Assembly (NCBI RefSeq): GCF_001905095.1
Contig: NZ_LWLS01000105.1
Span: 124,001-188,000, forward strand
Reading direction: 5' to 3'
Source: Micromonospora sp. CB01531
GTDB taxonomy: Bacteria > Actinomycetota > Actinomycetes > Mycobacteriales > Micromonosporaceae
Length of the DNA stretch: 64,000 bases
Below are positions 8,194 through 17,864 of this stretch, in pieces (within the stretch, counting starts at the first letter, position 1; each line of letters begins with the position of its first letter). The position numbers were made by a program, and so were the translations under genes. A model generated the notes under the pieces. The model made no database searches. It saw only the letters and a list, made by a program, of their open reading frames with translations, and was not told the DNA's origin.

Positions 8194-11100
8194 CCCGGGT
8201 AGCCCCTGCGCGGGTCGGACTGCCTGACCCGGTGACCCGGGCGCCCGCTCCCGCCACCGACGTGGACCTGGCCGCCCTGGCCGCCCGGCTGCGCCCGGTG
8301 GTGGACGGCGAGGTCCGGTTCGACGCCGGGTCCCGGGGTGCCTACTCGACCGACGGCTCCAACTACCGTCAGGTCCCGCTCGGCGTGGTGGTGCCGCGCA
8401 CCGTCGACGCGGCCGTCGCCACCATCGAGGTGTGCCGTGAGCTGGGCGTCCCTGTCCTCTCCCGGGGCGGGGGAACCAGCCTGGCCGGCGAGTGCACGAA
8501 CACCGCTGTGGTGATCGACTGGTCGAAGTACTGCAACCGGCTGCTCGAGGTGGACGCCGAGGCGAAGACGTGCCTGGTGGAGCCGGGCATCGTGCTCGAC
8601 ACGCTCAATGAGCTGCTGGCCCCGTACCGGCTGGAGTTCGGGCCGAAGCCGTCGACCCACAACCACTGCACCATCGGCGGGATGATCGGCAACAACTCCT
8701 GCGGGTCGACGGCGCAGCGCACCGGCAAGACGGTAGACAGCCTCGTCGAGCTGGAGGTGCTGCTCTACGACGGCACCCGGATGTGGGTCGGCGAGACCAG
8801 CGACGAGGCGTACGCCGAGATCCAGCGCCGGGGTGGCCGGCCGGCCGAGATCTACCGCCAGCTGCGCGCGCTGCGCGACGAGTACCTGACCGACCTCCGC
8901 ACCCGCTACCCACACATCCCCCGGCGGGTCTCCGGCTACAACCTGGACAGCCTGCTGCCGGAGAAGAACTTCCACGTGGCGCAGGCCCTGACCGGCTCGG
9001 AGAGCACCCTGGTCACCGTGCTGCGGGCCCGGCTGAAGCTGGTCCCGGTGGTGCCCTGCAAGGCGATGGTGTTCCTCGGCTACCCGGACATCGCCGCGGC
9101 GGCCGACGACGTGCCGCGCATCCTGCCGCATAACCCGATCACGCTCGAGGGCCTCGACGACAAGCTGATCAACTTTGAGAAGCGCAAGCACCTGCACCCC
9201 GCCGCGCTGCACCTGATCCCGCAGGGCGGCGGCTGGCTGATGCTCCAGATGGGCGGCGACACGCCGGAGGAGGCGGAGGACGCCCTCGCCCGGCTGCTCC
9301 ACGCGCTGCGGCGAGAGAACGGGCCGACCGTGCACCGCTTCGACGACGAGGCCCACGAGGAGCAGATGTGGGGGGTCCGCGAGTCCGGCCTCGGTGCCAC
9401 CGCCCGGGTGCCGGGCGAGGCGGACACCTGGGAGGGCTGGGAGGACTCCGCGGTCCCACCGGAGCGACTCGGCGACTACCTGCGCGATCTCGACACCCTG
9501 TACCGGGAGTACGGCTTCGAGCAGGCGTCCCTGTACGGGCACTTCGGGCAGGGCTGCGTCCACACCCGCATCCCGTTCAAGCTGACCACGGCCGAGGGGG
9601 TTCGCCAGTACCGCTCCTTCATCGAGCGCGCCTCGGACCTGGTCGTCTCCTACGGGGGCTCCTTCTCCGGCGAGCACGGCGACGGCCAGTCCCGGGGCGA
9701 ACTGCTGCCGAAGATGTTCGGCGAGCGAGTGATCCGCGCGTTCGGGCAGTTCAAGGCCATCTTCGACCCCGCCGACCGGATGAACCCGGGCAAGGTCGTC
9801 GCCCCCTATCCGCTGGACAGCCACCTCCGGCTGGGCGTCGACTACAACCACGGCGACGTGCCGACCCACTTCCGCTACCCCGACGACTCCGGCAGTTTCG
9901 GCCGGGCCGTGCTGCGTTGCGTGGGTGTCGGCGAATGCCGCCGACCGCACAGTGGCGTGATGTGCCCGTCGTACATGGCCACCCGGGAGGAGGAGCACTC
10001 CACCCGAGGCCGGGCGCGGCTGCTCTTCGAGATGCTCGACGGGACGGCCCGGGGTGGCGTCATCGCCGACGGGTGGCGGTCGAACGCCGTCCGGGACGCC
10101 CTCGACCTCTGCCTGGCCTGCAAGGGATGCAAGGCCGACTGCCCGGTCAACGTGGACATGGCGACGTACAAGGCGGAGTTCCTGTCCCACCACTACCAGG
10201 GCCGGCTCCGCCCCCGCGCGCACTACTCGATGGGCTGGCTGCCCGCGGTGGCCGCGGTCGCCGCGCGGGCACCACGCATGGTGAACGCGCTGGCCCAGGC
10301 GCCCGGGCTGAGCCGGCTCGCGAAGCTGGTCGGCGGGGTCGACCAGCGCCGGGAGATCCCGGTGTTCGCCGCCGAGAGCTTCCAGCGCTGGTTCGCCCGG
10401 CGGACCCCGGGCGGCGACGGCTCGCGGGGCGAGGTCCTCCTGTGGCCGGACACCTTCACCAACCACTTCCACCCCGGCATCGCCCAGGCCGCCGTCGAGG
10501 TGATGGAGGCGGCCGGCTGGCGGGTGCGGGTGCCCGACCAGGCGGTCTGCTGCGGCCTGACCTGGATCTCCACCGGGCAGCTCGGCGTCGCCAAGCGGGT
10601 GCTCCAGCGGACCGTCGACGTGCTGCGCCCGCACCTGCGGGCCGGTACCCCGGTGGTGGGCCTGGAACCGAGCTGCACGGCGGTCTTCCGCAGCGACGCC
10701 CGCGAACTCTTCCCCGACGACGAGGACGTCTCCCGGCTGCGGAAGCAGACCGTCACCCTGGCCGAACTGCTGCACGACCACACCCCGGGGTGGCAGCCGC
10801 CGCAGCTGCCCGCGCACGCGCTGATCCAGACCCACTGCCACCAGCACGCCATCCTCGGCACTGCTGCGGACCAGGCGGTGCTCGCCAAGGCGGGGGCCCA
10901 GCCGGAGTTCCTCGACTCCGGCTGCTGCGGCCTGGCCGGCAACTTCGGTTTCGAGGCAGGGCACTACGAGGTCTCCGAGGCGTGCGCCGAACGCGTGCTG
11001 CTACCGGCCGTACGGGACGCCGCCGACACCGACGTCATCCTGGCCGACGGCTTCAGCTGCCGTACCCAGGTCGAGCAGGGCACGTCTGCGGGCCGGACCG

Positions 11101-11288
11101 CGATCCACCTCGCCGAGCTGCTCCGGGCCGGCCTGCACGACGACCCGGTGACGGCCCGCCCGGAGCGACAGTGGGCACGGCGCCCGGAGCGGCCGTCCCG
11201 CGCCACCCGGCTGCTCGCCACCGGAGTCGTCGGCCTGGCCGCGCTCGCTCCGGCCGTCGCGCTCGCCCCCTGGCGCCGGAGGCGCTGA
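8190..11288 (+). CDS. Fused FAD-linked oxidase / Fe-S oxidoreductase, D-2-hydroxyacid (YdiJ-like) dehydrogenase
   Basis: 1032 residues; ATG overlaps the previous stop (ATGA). The N-terminal half is a FAD-binding type 4 oxidase (GlcD/Dld family, residues about 60-540, with the SRGGGTSLAGE and GGMIGNNSCGS loops). A cysteine cluster near 577-593 and a CLACKGCKADCP ferredoxin motif at 641-652 follow, then a GlpC-type domain with two CCG motifs (Cys787 and Cys912). Size and order match E. coli YdiJ, a D-2-hydroxyglutarate dehydrogenase; D-lactate is the alternative substrate. The C-terminus adds a hydrophobic helix and basic tail (LLATGVVGLAALAPAVALAP), suggesting a membrane anchor that would deliver electrons to the quinone pool. 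Confidence 0.85.
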   Translation: MTRVAPARVGLPDPVTRAPAPATDVDLAALAARLRPVVDGEVRFDAGSRGAYSTDGSNYRQVPLGVVVPRTVDAAVATIEVCRELGVPVLSRGGGTSLAGECTNTAVVIDWSKYCNRLLEVDAEAKTCLVEPGIVLDTLNELLAPYRLEFGPKPSTHNHCTIGGMIGNNSCGSTAQRTGKTVDSLVELEVLLYDGTRMWVGETSDEAYAEIQRRGGRPAEIYRQLRALRDEYLTDLRTRYPHIPRRVSGYNLDSLLPEKNFHVAQALTGSESTLVTVLRARLKLVPVVPCKAMVFLGYPDIAAAADDVPRILPHNPITLEGLDDKLINFEKRKHLHPAALHLIPQGGGWLMLQMGGDTPEEAEDALARLLHALRRENGPTVHRFDDEAHEEQMWGVRESGLGATARVPGEADTWEGWEDSAVPPERLGDYLRDLDTLYREYGFEQASLYGHFGQGCVHTRIPFKLTTAEGVRQYRSFIERASDLVVSYGGSFSGEHGDGQSRGELLPKMFGERVIRAFGQFKAIFDPADRMNPGKVVAPYPLDSHLRLGVDYNHGDVPTHFRYPDDSGSFGRAVLRCVGVGECRRPHSGVMCPSYMATREEEHSTRGRARLLFEMLDGTARGGVIADGWRSNAVRDALDLCLACKGCKADCPVNVDMATYKAEFLSHHYQGRLRPRAHYSMGWLPAVAAVAARAPRMVNALAQAPGLSRLAKLVGGVDQRREIPVFAAESFQRWFARRTPGGDGSRGEVLLWPDTFTNHFHPGIAQAAVEVMEAAGWRVRVPDQAVCCGLTWISTGQLGVAKRVLQRTVDVLRPHLRAGTPVVGLEPSCTAVFRSDARELFPDDEDVSRLRKQTVTLAELLHDHTPGWQPPQLPAHALIQTHCHQHAILGTAADQAVLAKAGAQPEFLDSGCCGLAGNFGFEAGHYEVSEACAERVLLPAVRDAADTDVILADGFSCRTQVEQGTSAGRTAIHLAELLRAGLHDDPVTARPERQWARRPERPSRATRLLATGVVGLAALAPAVALAPWRRRR

Positions 11289-11351
11289 CGGCGGCGCGGC
11301 CTACCGCACCGGCGCGGCCGCCGAGGGCGACGGCGCGGGCACCGCCGCCGG

Positions 11352-13145
11352 TCAGGCGGGCGGCGAACAGGGGATTGCCTGGCCGAGCGTCACCGCGGTC
11401 TCCAGCATCAGCGCGTGCACGAACGCCTGCGGCAGGTTGCCGCGCAACTGTCGCTGCTGCACGTCGTACTCCTCGGTGTACAGCCCCGGCGGGCCGCAGG
11501 CGGCGCGGCTGCGTTCGAACCACCGGTTCGCCTCGACGACGTCACCGGCCTGCCACGCGGCCAGCGCCGCCCCGTAGCCGCAGAGCAGGAAGGCGCCTTC
11601 CGCGTCCCCGAGCGGCCGGAGGTCGGGGCGGAACCGGTACAGGTAACCGTCACACTCCAACTCCCGTAGCACCGCCCGGCGGGTCGCCTCGGTACGCGGA
11701 TCCCCCTGCGGCAACGCACCCCGGATCCCGGGGAACAGCAGCGAAGCGTCGACCCGCTCGTCGTCGTACGCCCGCTGCCAGCGTCCGGACGGGTGGCGGC
11801 CGTGCGCCGCCGCGTCGGCGAGGACGGCATCGGCGAGGGCTGCCCACCGCCCGGCCAGCCCGGCCGGCGCGACGCGGGCCGCCGCCCGCAGCCCGGCCAC
11901 ACACATCAACTTCGAGTGGGTCCACGGGCGCGGCGCCAGCTCCCAGATGCCCGAGTCCGGCTGGTTCCAGCGGTCGCCGATCACCCGCGCGGTCAGCTCC
12001 ATCGCCCGCCGCGCGGCGTCGTCCAGCCGGTCGTGCCGCCCGGCGATCGCCAACAGCAGCAGGACCTCCCCGAAGACGTCGAGCTGGAACTGCCCGCCGA
12101 CCCAGTTGCCGACCCGCACCGGCGCGCCCGGATAGCCGGGCAGGAACGCCAGTTCCTCCTGGGGCGGCACCGGGCGGCCGTCGACCGTGTAGGCGGGGGC
12201 GAGCCGGTCCCCGTCCGCCAGCACCCGCTCGGTGACGAACGCCACCGCGTCGTCGAGCAGGTCGTACCGGCCGACCAGCGCACCGGCCCGGCCGGCGAAG
12301 GACTGGTCGCGGAGCCAGGCGTAGCGGTAGTCGTAGTTGCGGCCGGCCAGCGCCCGCTCCGGCAGCGACGCGGACGCCGCCGCCACCATCCCACCACCCG
12401 GCCGGGTCAGGCCGCGCAGCACGGCGTACGCGAACACGGCGTCCCGCCGCGCGTGGCCGCCGGCCAGGCCCGGCACGGCCTGCCGCCAGGCCTGCTCGGT
12501 GGTTCGCCACAGCTCGGCGGGCTCGGGCGGCGGCTCGTCGAGCGGCCGCCCGGCGATCTCCAGCACCAGGTCGTGCCGGCCGCCGGCCGGCACAGTCAGC
12601 TCGCCGCACAGCGGGCCGTCGCTGGTCTGCCCGAGCATCTCGCCACCGGAGTGCCGCAGGTACAGCCCGCCGGTGCGGGCCAGCCAGTGCCGCCCCGCCC
12701 GGCGCACCTCGCGTACCGGCTCCCGGCCGAAGTCGGCCCGCGGATCCAGCCGGATGTGCACGACCGCGTCACCGTCCACGGCGTGGATCTGACGCAGCAG
12801 CACGATCCGGTGCCGCTCGCCGGGAAACAGCAGCGCCTCCCGGCACTGGATGATCCCGTCCGTGGTCACCCAACGGCTCACCCACACCAGCGAGGCCGCC
12901 TCGTAGTGGCCGCCCCACACGAACCGCCGGTTCGCCGGCGTCACCAGGTAGTCGCCCCGCCCGCCGACCAGCCGGCTGAACACCGGGGGATCGGCCCAGC
13001 CGGGGGCGCACAGCCAGGTGACGTTCCCGTCCGGGCCGACCAGCGCGCCCCGGCGCCCGTCGGCGATCAGCGCGTACTCCCGCAGCACACTCGGGCCCCG
13101 GACATCCTCACCCGCTGGTCGGCCCGGCCCCACGTCCTGATCCAC
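11352..13145 (-). CDS. Glycoside hydrolase family 15 protein (glucoamylase/trehalase-like)
   Basis: 597 residues from GTG 13145 (GGGGAGG six bases upstream). The N-terminal SVLREYALIADGRRGALVG segment and the beta-sandwich domain are standard for bacterial GH15. The (alpha/alpha)6 barrel carries NYDYRYAWLRDQSF, the general-acid region DSGIWELAPRPWTHSKL and the general-base/C-terminal region GNLPQAFVHALM. Family members hydrolyse alpha-glucosidic bonds with inversion (glucoamylase, or alpha,alpha-trehalase in actinobacteria). No signal peptide is seen, which favours an intracellular trehalase or maltodextrin role. The gene is convergent with the dehydrogenase and divergent from the SDR gene, so it is probably monocistronic. 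Confidence 0.85.
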   Translation of the reverse strand: MDQDVGPGRPAGEDVRGPSVLREYALIADGRRGALVGPDGNVTWLCAPGWADPPVFSRLVGGRGDYLVTPANRRFVWGGHYEAASLVWVSRWVTTDGIIQCREALLFPGERHRIVLLRQIHAVDGDAVVHIRLDPRADFGREPVREVRRAGRHWLARTGGLYLRHSGGEMLGQTSDGPLCGELTVPAGGRHDLVLEIAGRPLDEPPPEPAELWRTTEQAWRQAVPGLAGGHARRDAVFAYAVLRGLTRPGGGMVAAASASLPERALAGRNYDYRYAWLRDQSFAGRAGALVGRYDLLDDAVAFVTERVLADGDRLAPAYTVDGRPVPPQEELAFLPGYPGAPVRVGNWVGGQFQLDVFGEVLLLLAIAGRHDRLDDAARRAMELTARVIGDRWNQPDSGIWELAPRPWTHSKLMCVAGLRAAARVAPAGLAGRWAALADAVLADAAAHGRHPSGRWQRAYDDERVDASLLFPGIRGALPQGDPRTEATRRAVLRELECDGYLYRFRPDLRPLGDAEGAFLLCGYGAALAAWQAGDVVEANRWFERSRAACGPPGLYTEEYDVQQRQLRGNLPQAFVHALMLETAVTLGQAIPCSPPA

Positions 13146-13274
13146 CGCCGCACCTCCCCGCAGCGTTGCACGGCACTACCCGCCCCACTCCGCCCTACAC
13201 CTCACCCGCCGTGCGCGGTTATCTCGGCCGCCGCCGGGGTAGCCAGTACGGACAGGCGACGCTGGGAGGGCGAC

Positions 13275-14294
13275 ATGCGGCGAACCAGACGGCAGGCACA
13301 GGTTGCGGTGATCACCGGCGCCAGTGCCGGAGTGGGCCGGGCCACCGCCCGGCTGCTCGCCCGGCGGGGCATCGCCATCGCGCTGCTGGCCCGGGGACGC
13401 ACCGGACTCGACGCCGCCGCCGCCGAGGTCCGGGCGGCCGGCAGCCGGGCCCTGCCCGTCGAGGTGGACATGGCCGACTACGACCAGGTCGTCGCCGCCG
13501 GGCAGCGGGTGGCGGACGAGCTCGGCCCGATCGACCTGTGGATCAACAACGCCTTCAGCTCCGTCTTCGCGCCTTTCCAGGAGACCCGGCCGGAGGAGTT
13601 CCGGCGCGCGATGGAGGTCACCTACCTGGGGTACGTGCACGGCACCCGGGTCGCGCTCGCCCACATGACGCCCCACGACCGTGGGACGATCGTGCAGGTC
13701 GGATCGGCGCTGGCGTACCGCGGGATCCCGCTGCAGGCCACCTACTGCGGGGCCAAGCACGCGATCGTCGGGTTCACCGAGTCGCTGCGGTGCGAGCTGA
13801 TGCACGACAAGAGCAAGATCAGGCTGACCATGGTCCACCTGCCCGCGGTCAACACACCCCAGTTCGACTGGCTGCTGTCCCGGCTGCCCCGCAACGCCCA
13901 GCCGGTACCGCCGATCTACGAGCCGGAGGTGGCGGCTCGGGCCATCGTGGGCGCCGCGGACCGGCCCGGCCGCCGCGAATACTGGGTCGGCGCCTCCACG
14001 GCCCTGACCATCCTGGGCAACCGCATCGCGCCGGGCCTGCTCGACCGCTACCTGGCCCGGACCGGCTACCAGTCCCAGCAGACCGACCAGTCGGCCGACC
14101 CGCACCGGCCGACGAACCTGTGGCAGCCGATCGACGGGCCGGGCGGCCACGACTTCGGTGCCCAGGGCAGCTTCACCGGGCGAGCGCACAGCCACAGCGC
14201 CCAGGCGTGGCTGTCCCGGCACCGGCTGGTCGCCGCCGCCGGCCTGACCGTGGCGGCAGGTGCGGTCGGCGCCCTGGTCGCCGCCCGCGACTGA
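13275..14294 (+). CDS. Short-chain dehydrogenase/reductase with C-terminal membrane helix
   Basis: 339 residues; ATG 13275 follows GGGAGGG. The Rossmann motif TGASAGVG (residues 14-21), the WINNAF strand, the catalytic Ser in QVGSALAY and the Tyr157-x3-Lys161 pair (YCGAK) make this a catalytically complete classical SDR using NAD(P)H. The chain is about 90 residues longer than a minimal SDR. The extension is polar (NLWQPIDGPGGHD) and ends in a hydrophobic helix (about 313-336, LVAAAGLTVAAGAVGALVAA) followed by RD, suggesting a tail anchor. SDRs with this extension are frequent in actinobacteria but have no settled substrate. Confidence 0.85.
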   Translation: MRRTRRQAQVAVITGASAGVGRATARLLARRGIAIALLARGRTGLDAAAAEVRAAGSRALPVEVDMADYDQVVAAGQRVADELGPIDLWINNAFSSVFAPFQETRPEEFRRAMEVTYLGYVHGTRVALAHMTPHDRGTIVQVGSALAYRGIPLQATYCGAKHAIVGFTESLRCELMHDKSKIRLTMVHLPAVNTPQFDWLLSRLPRNAQPVPPIYEPEVAARAIVGAADRPGRREYWVGASTALTILGNRIAPGLLDRYLARTGYQSQQTDQSADPHRPTNLWQPIDGPGGHDFGAQGSFTGRAHSHSAQAWLSRHRLVAAAGLTVAAGAVGALVAARD

Positions 14295-14361
14295 CCCTCC
14301 GTCAACCTGAGCGGTGGTCGTTGCCAGCGAGTCCGCCGGACGGACGGGTCGCGGCGAGGCG

Positions 14362-15093
14362 TTAGCGAAGGACCAGCAGGTCCAGGGCGTCGATCACCGG
14401 ACCGTGCTCCGATCGGGCAGCCCGGTGGAGCCGGGCCAGCCCGGCGGCGTACTCGTCGTCAGTGATCAGTTGCAGCGGCGTGTGCGCCTCCCGGCGCAGT
14501 CTGGTCGCGCACTCGCTCAGCGATGACGCGGTCGTCTGCGGGATCTGGTCGAATGCGGTGACGGCGAACCCGCACGCGCCGAAGGTCGCCGCGACGTCGG
14601 CCACGCTCGGAAACGTATCCAGGACCCGGATGGCCTCCGGGAAGAACCGGAACAGCGTGATCGCCTCGTGCCGGCCGGCGAAAGCTGACCGGATCAACAC
14701 CGGGCCGCCGCCGCGTACCACGCGGCGCAGTTCCCGCGCCGCGGCCGCCAGATCCGGTACATGGTGGATCACGGTCGACAGCCAGGCCGCGTCCACGCTG
14801 TGGTCGGGCAGGGGAATGTTGGCGGCGTCGCCCGGCAGCACCCGGGGATGAACGCAGCGGGCCCGCATGGCCGCGGACGGCTCGACGGCGATGACGTCCA
14901 GGTCGTCGTACCAGTCGGTGAAGGCCGCCGCCCACCTGCCCGTACCCGCGCCGAGGTCGAGCACCCGCGCGCCGGGCCTGGGGTCCAGATGCCGGGTGAC
15001 CGCCGCACGCCACGCGGCCAGCCCCTGATCAGGGATGTGGCGGGTGGCTTCGAACGCCGCGGCGGCCTCGTCGTCGTACGCGATGCGTGCCAT
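14362..15093 (-). CDS. Class I SAM-dependent methyltransferase
   Basis: 243 residues from the ATG at 15093. Motif I is VLDLGAGTG (residues 44-52), followed by the acidic end of strand beta2 (IAVEPS), GDAANIPLPDHSVDAAW and IHHVPDLAAAARELRRVV, the order typical of UbiE/methyltransf_11-type enzymes. The acceptor is unknown. The frame stays open far upstream but those residues are not family-like, and the ATG start places the first helix where expected; the ribosome site is weak. It stands alone between a convergent SDR gene and a divergent secreted-protein gene. Confidence 0.8.
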   Translation of the reverse strand: MARIAYDDEAAAAFEATRHIPDQGLAAWRAAVTRHLDPRPGARVLDLGAGTGRWAAAFTDWYDDLDVIAVEPSAAMRARCVHPRVLPGDAANIPLPDHSVDAAWLSTVIHHVPDLAAAARELRRVVRGGGPVLIRSAFAGRHEAITLFRFFPEAIRVLDTFPSVADVAATFGACGFAVTAFDQIPQTTASSLSECATRLRREAHTPLQLITDDEYAAGLARLHRAARSEHGPVIDALDLLVLR

Positions 15094-15277
15094 GGTGTCG
15101 ACCCAACCAGCCGCCTGACGTCGCGACAAGGATGGATGCCCTGACTCACATCCGCGACTCGCTTCCGATCTTTCCCAGCCGTCCGCCATTGACGAATGCC
15201 CATGCATGGATGCGATCATCTGGCGTAGCCGGCTGCGCCGGCCACCAGCCGACGCCGCGACCGCAGAGGAGTTGCCC

Positions 15278-16396
15278 ATGCATCCACGTACCTTCCGGCA
15301 TGCCGTGTTGTCCCTGGCCCTGGCGGCCACCGTGCTCGCCTCGGCGGCGGCACCTGCCCAGGCCCGTCCGGACGACGCACGGCAGGCCACCCAGGCGGCT
15401 CCGTCCGGGGTGGGTCCCGTCTTCCCGGCCACCGACCGGCTCGCCCGCGAGGTCGCCGCCGCGCTCGCCGACCCGGTCACCCGCAACCGGGTCGTCGCGG
15501 CAGTCACCGCCGGTCCGGTGGACCTGCTGACGGCCAGACTCAACTCACGGGCCGACCGCGCCGTCTGGTCGACTAACCGGGCGGTGCTGGGGGCGAAGGG
15601 GCTGCCGGCGGCCACCGGGTCGGTGCTGCAACTCCGGCTCGGGCACGAGGACATGGCCGCCGCGCTGAGCCGGGCCGAGATCCCGCTCGTGGCGGCGGCG
15701 TCCACCGACGACGCCGTGACCAGCGTGGTCGGCCACGACCCGGCCGGTGGACAGGTCCTGCTGGACCCGGTCCGGCTCCCCGACCGTCCGGTGCTCGTGG
15801 TCGAGGTCAACGTGGCCAAGGCGATGAGGTGGGGCCTGGCGCAGCTCCGGGAGGAACTGACCCTACAGGGCCGGACCGGCGTGAAGGCCGCGGTCACGAC
15901 GCAGGCCGGCTACTGGGCCACCAAGGTCAACGCCATCCGGCTGAACGATGACAAGGAGCCGTGGATCAAGGGCGGCGCCGAGATCTTCAATGTGGTCGGC
16001 GGCTTCGGCCTCGACGGCAAGGCCACGGTCAACATCGTGGAGATGCCCTACCTCGACAACGACGGCACGGTCTACTACCCCAACCAACTGCTGGTCCACT
16101 TCAACAACTACAAATACAACCTTGCCGACGTGGTGATGTGGGAGGACGACGGCGACACCAACTACCGCGACCTCGCCAAGGCGCTGATCACCGCGCTGCT
16201 GACCATCGTCGACTACGGCACCTACACCCCGCTGGTCAACGCGCTCATCGACGCGATGCCGGACAGCTGGTGGACCGACGACCCGGACTACGTGGACTCG
16301 TGGTACACACTCAGCACCGGAAGTTCCGGCCGGCTCCACGGGGCGGCCGCCAACGGTTGGATGGACGTGGCCCCGTACTGGGTGCAGCAGCTCTGA
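15278..16396 (+). CDS. Secreted protein of unknown function
   Basis: 372 residues; ATG 15278 with GAGGAG upstream. A Sec signal peptide is clear: MHPRTFRHAV, a hydrophobic core LSLALAATVLASAAA and an AQA cleavage site near residue 30. The mature part begins with a predicted helical region (LAREVAAALADPVTRNRVV) and continues with strand-rich, aromatic and acidic sequence (VVMWEDDGDTNYRDLAKAL) plus a tail containing WMDVAPYWVQQL. I do not recognise the family with confidence; no protease or hydrolase motif is evident. A perfect 13-bp terminator stem follows the stop, so it is a single-gene unit. Confidence 0.7.
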   Translation: MHPRTFRHAVLSLALAATVLASAAAPAQARPDDARQATQAAPSGVGPVFPATDRLAREVAAALADPVTRNRVVAAVTAGPVDLLTARLNSRADRAVWSTNRAVLGAKGLPAATGSVLQLRLGHEDMAAALSRAEIPLVAAASTDDAVTSVVGHDPAGGQVLLDPVRLPDRPVLVVEVNVAKAMRWGLAQLREELTLQGRTGVKAAVTTQAGYWATKVNAIRLNDDKEPWIKGGAEIFNVVGGFGLDGKATVNIVEMPYLDNDGTVYYPNQLLVHFNNYKYNLADVVMWEDDGDTNYRDLAKALITALLTIVDYGTYTPLVNALIDAMPDSWWTDDPDYVDSWYTLSTGSSGRLHGAAANGWMDVAPYWVQQL

Positions 16397-16398
16397 GC

Positions 16399-16434
16399 GG
16401 GTTGCCTCCCGTGCGGCCACGCGGGAGGCAACCC
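16399..16434 (+). terminator. Intrinsic-type stem-loop after the secreted protein gene
   Basis: GGGTTGCCTCCCG (16399-16411) pairs perfectly with CGGGAGGCAACCC (16422-16434) across a 10-base loop, three bases after the stop codon. It lacks a U-tract, as is common in actinobacteria. Confidence 0.75.
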
Positions 16435-16523
16435 AACCTCAGTCCGGTGGTGGTGTTGGCCGTTCACATTGGACGACTAGCATCCGCCGCCGACACCCGT
16501 CGAGGGCTGAGGAGAGAAGATTG

Positions 16524-17773
16524 ATGGCCAAGCGAGCTGTCGCCCTGGGACTGGCCTGCCTTACCGCCGCTGTGGTCGCGGTCGCGGCACCCCAGGCTCC
16601 GCCTCCGCCGCGGTGGAGGACCCGGCCGGGTCGGCAGCCCAGTACCACGTCGGCTTCCCCTTGTTCCGCAGCGCGAACATGTCCAGTCCGGACCGGCTGG
16701 CGAGCGGTGTGGGGTTCCACTCCTTTCGGATCCCGGCGGTGGTGAAGACCAGCAGCGGGCGCTTGCTGGCCTTCGCCGAGGGCCGCCGCCACAACAATGC
16801 CGACTACGGCGACATCAACCTCGTCTACAAGCGCATCAGGACCGCCACGAGCCACGGCGCGGCGGCGAGCGACTGGGAGCCGTTGCAGGAGGTGGTCGGT
16901 GTCGGCCCCGGCACCTGGGGTAACCCCACGCCGGTGGCCGACGGCAACACCATCTATCTCTTCATGTCCTGGAACGCCGGTGACCGCAGCTCGTCGGGCA
17001 ACGATCCGTTGCCGGACGGCACACGCACCAAGGCGATCGACTCGACCGACGCCGGTCGGCGTCACCTCTACCTGAGCAAGAGCACGGACGACGGCGCCAG
17101 TTGGTCGGCGCCGGTGAAGATGACCGCGGACCTGACGCCGAGCGGCTGGGCGTGGGATGCGGTGGGCCCGGGCAACGGGATCAAGTTGCGCTCCGGTGAG
17201 CTCGTCGTCCCCGCGCGGGGCCGCAACATCATCGGCATCCTAGGCCCGGACGGGCAGCGGCAATGGCGGTACCAGCGGTTGAGCGAGACGAACAACGAGG
17301 GCACGATCACGCAGACGCCCGACGGCAATCTCTACCGCAACGACCGGCCGAATTCTGGCAACTACCGGCGGGTGGCCCGGGGAACGCTGTCCAGTTTCGG
17401 CTCATTCGCCGACGACACCGGGCTTCCTGACCCGGAGTGCCAGGGATCGGTGCTCGCCTACAACATCGACGCGCCGGCTCGGACCATCTTCCTCAACTCG
17501 GCGTCGACCGACAGCCGCCGGGCGATGCGCGTCCGGATCAGCTACGACGCCGACGCCCGGGCGTACACCTATGGCCGCAACCTCAGCGACGCGCCGATCT
17601 CCGGCGTCGGGCACGAGGGCGGCTACTCAAGCATGACGAAGACCGCCGATTACAAGATCGGAGCGCTCGTCGAGACCGACTTCTACGAGTACGGCAGCGA
17701 CCCTCGCTCGCACCGGGCGATCGTCTGGCGGCGGTTCAACCTCTCCTGGATCGTCAACGGGCCGAACAACTGA
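16524..17773 (+). pseudogene. Exo-alpha-sialidase (GH33), frameshifted right after its signal peptide
   Basis: The body (from about 16610 to 17773) is a bacterial neuraminidase: the FRIPAVV motif with the first arginine, an Asp-box (STDDGASW), the catalytic-glutamate region (NNEGTITQTPDG) and further arginines including HRAIVWRR. It would release terminal sialic acids outside the cell. A proper signal peptide (MAKRAVALGLACLTAAVVAVAA, split here only by reading frame) starts at ATG 16524 behind GGAGAG, but in a different frame. One additional base in the CCCC run at 16590-16593 joins the two, giving about 416 residues. As written the exported form cannot be made. It may be a true mutation or a homopolymer error. 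Confidence 0.8.
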
Positions 17774-17810
17774 CCGGCCCGCTGGCGGAGCTCGTTCCGA
17801 TATCACTGGG

Positions 17811-17843
17811 CCGGCCGGGTCGGCGAACCGCCGACCCGGCCGG
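17811..17843. terminator. Bidirectional terminator between sialidase and snapalysin genes
   Basis: CCGGCCGGGTCGGCG (17811-17825) and its exact reverse complement (17829-17843) form a 15-bp stem with a three-base AAC loop. It sits between two convergent genes, so it can stop transcription from either side. Confidence 0.85.
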
Positions 17844-17864
17844 AGTGTCACCGTTGGCGCGGTG

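Noticed and set aside
8085-10964. Minus-strand open frame of over 900 codons opposite the FAD/Fe-S dehydrogenase
   Set aside because: Antisense shadow of a GC-rich gene with strong domain evidence on the plus strand; its translation is low-complexity.
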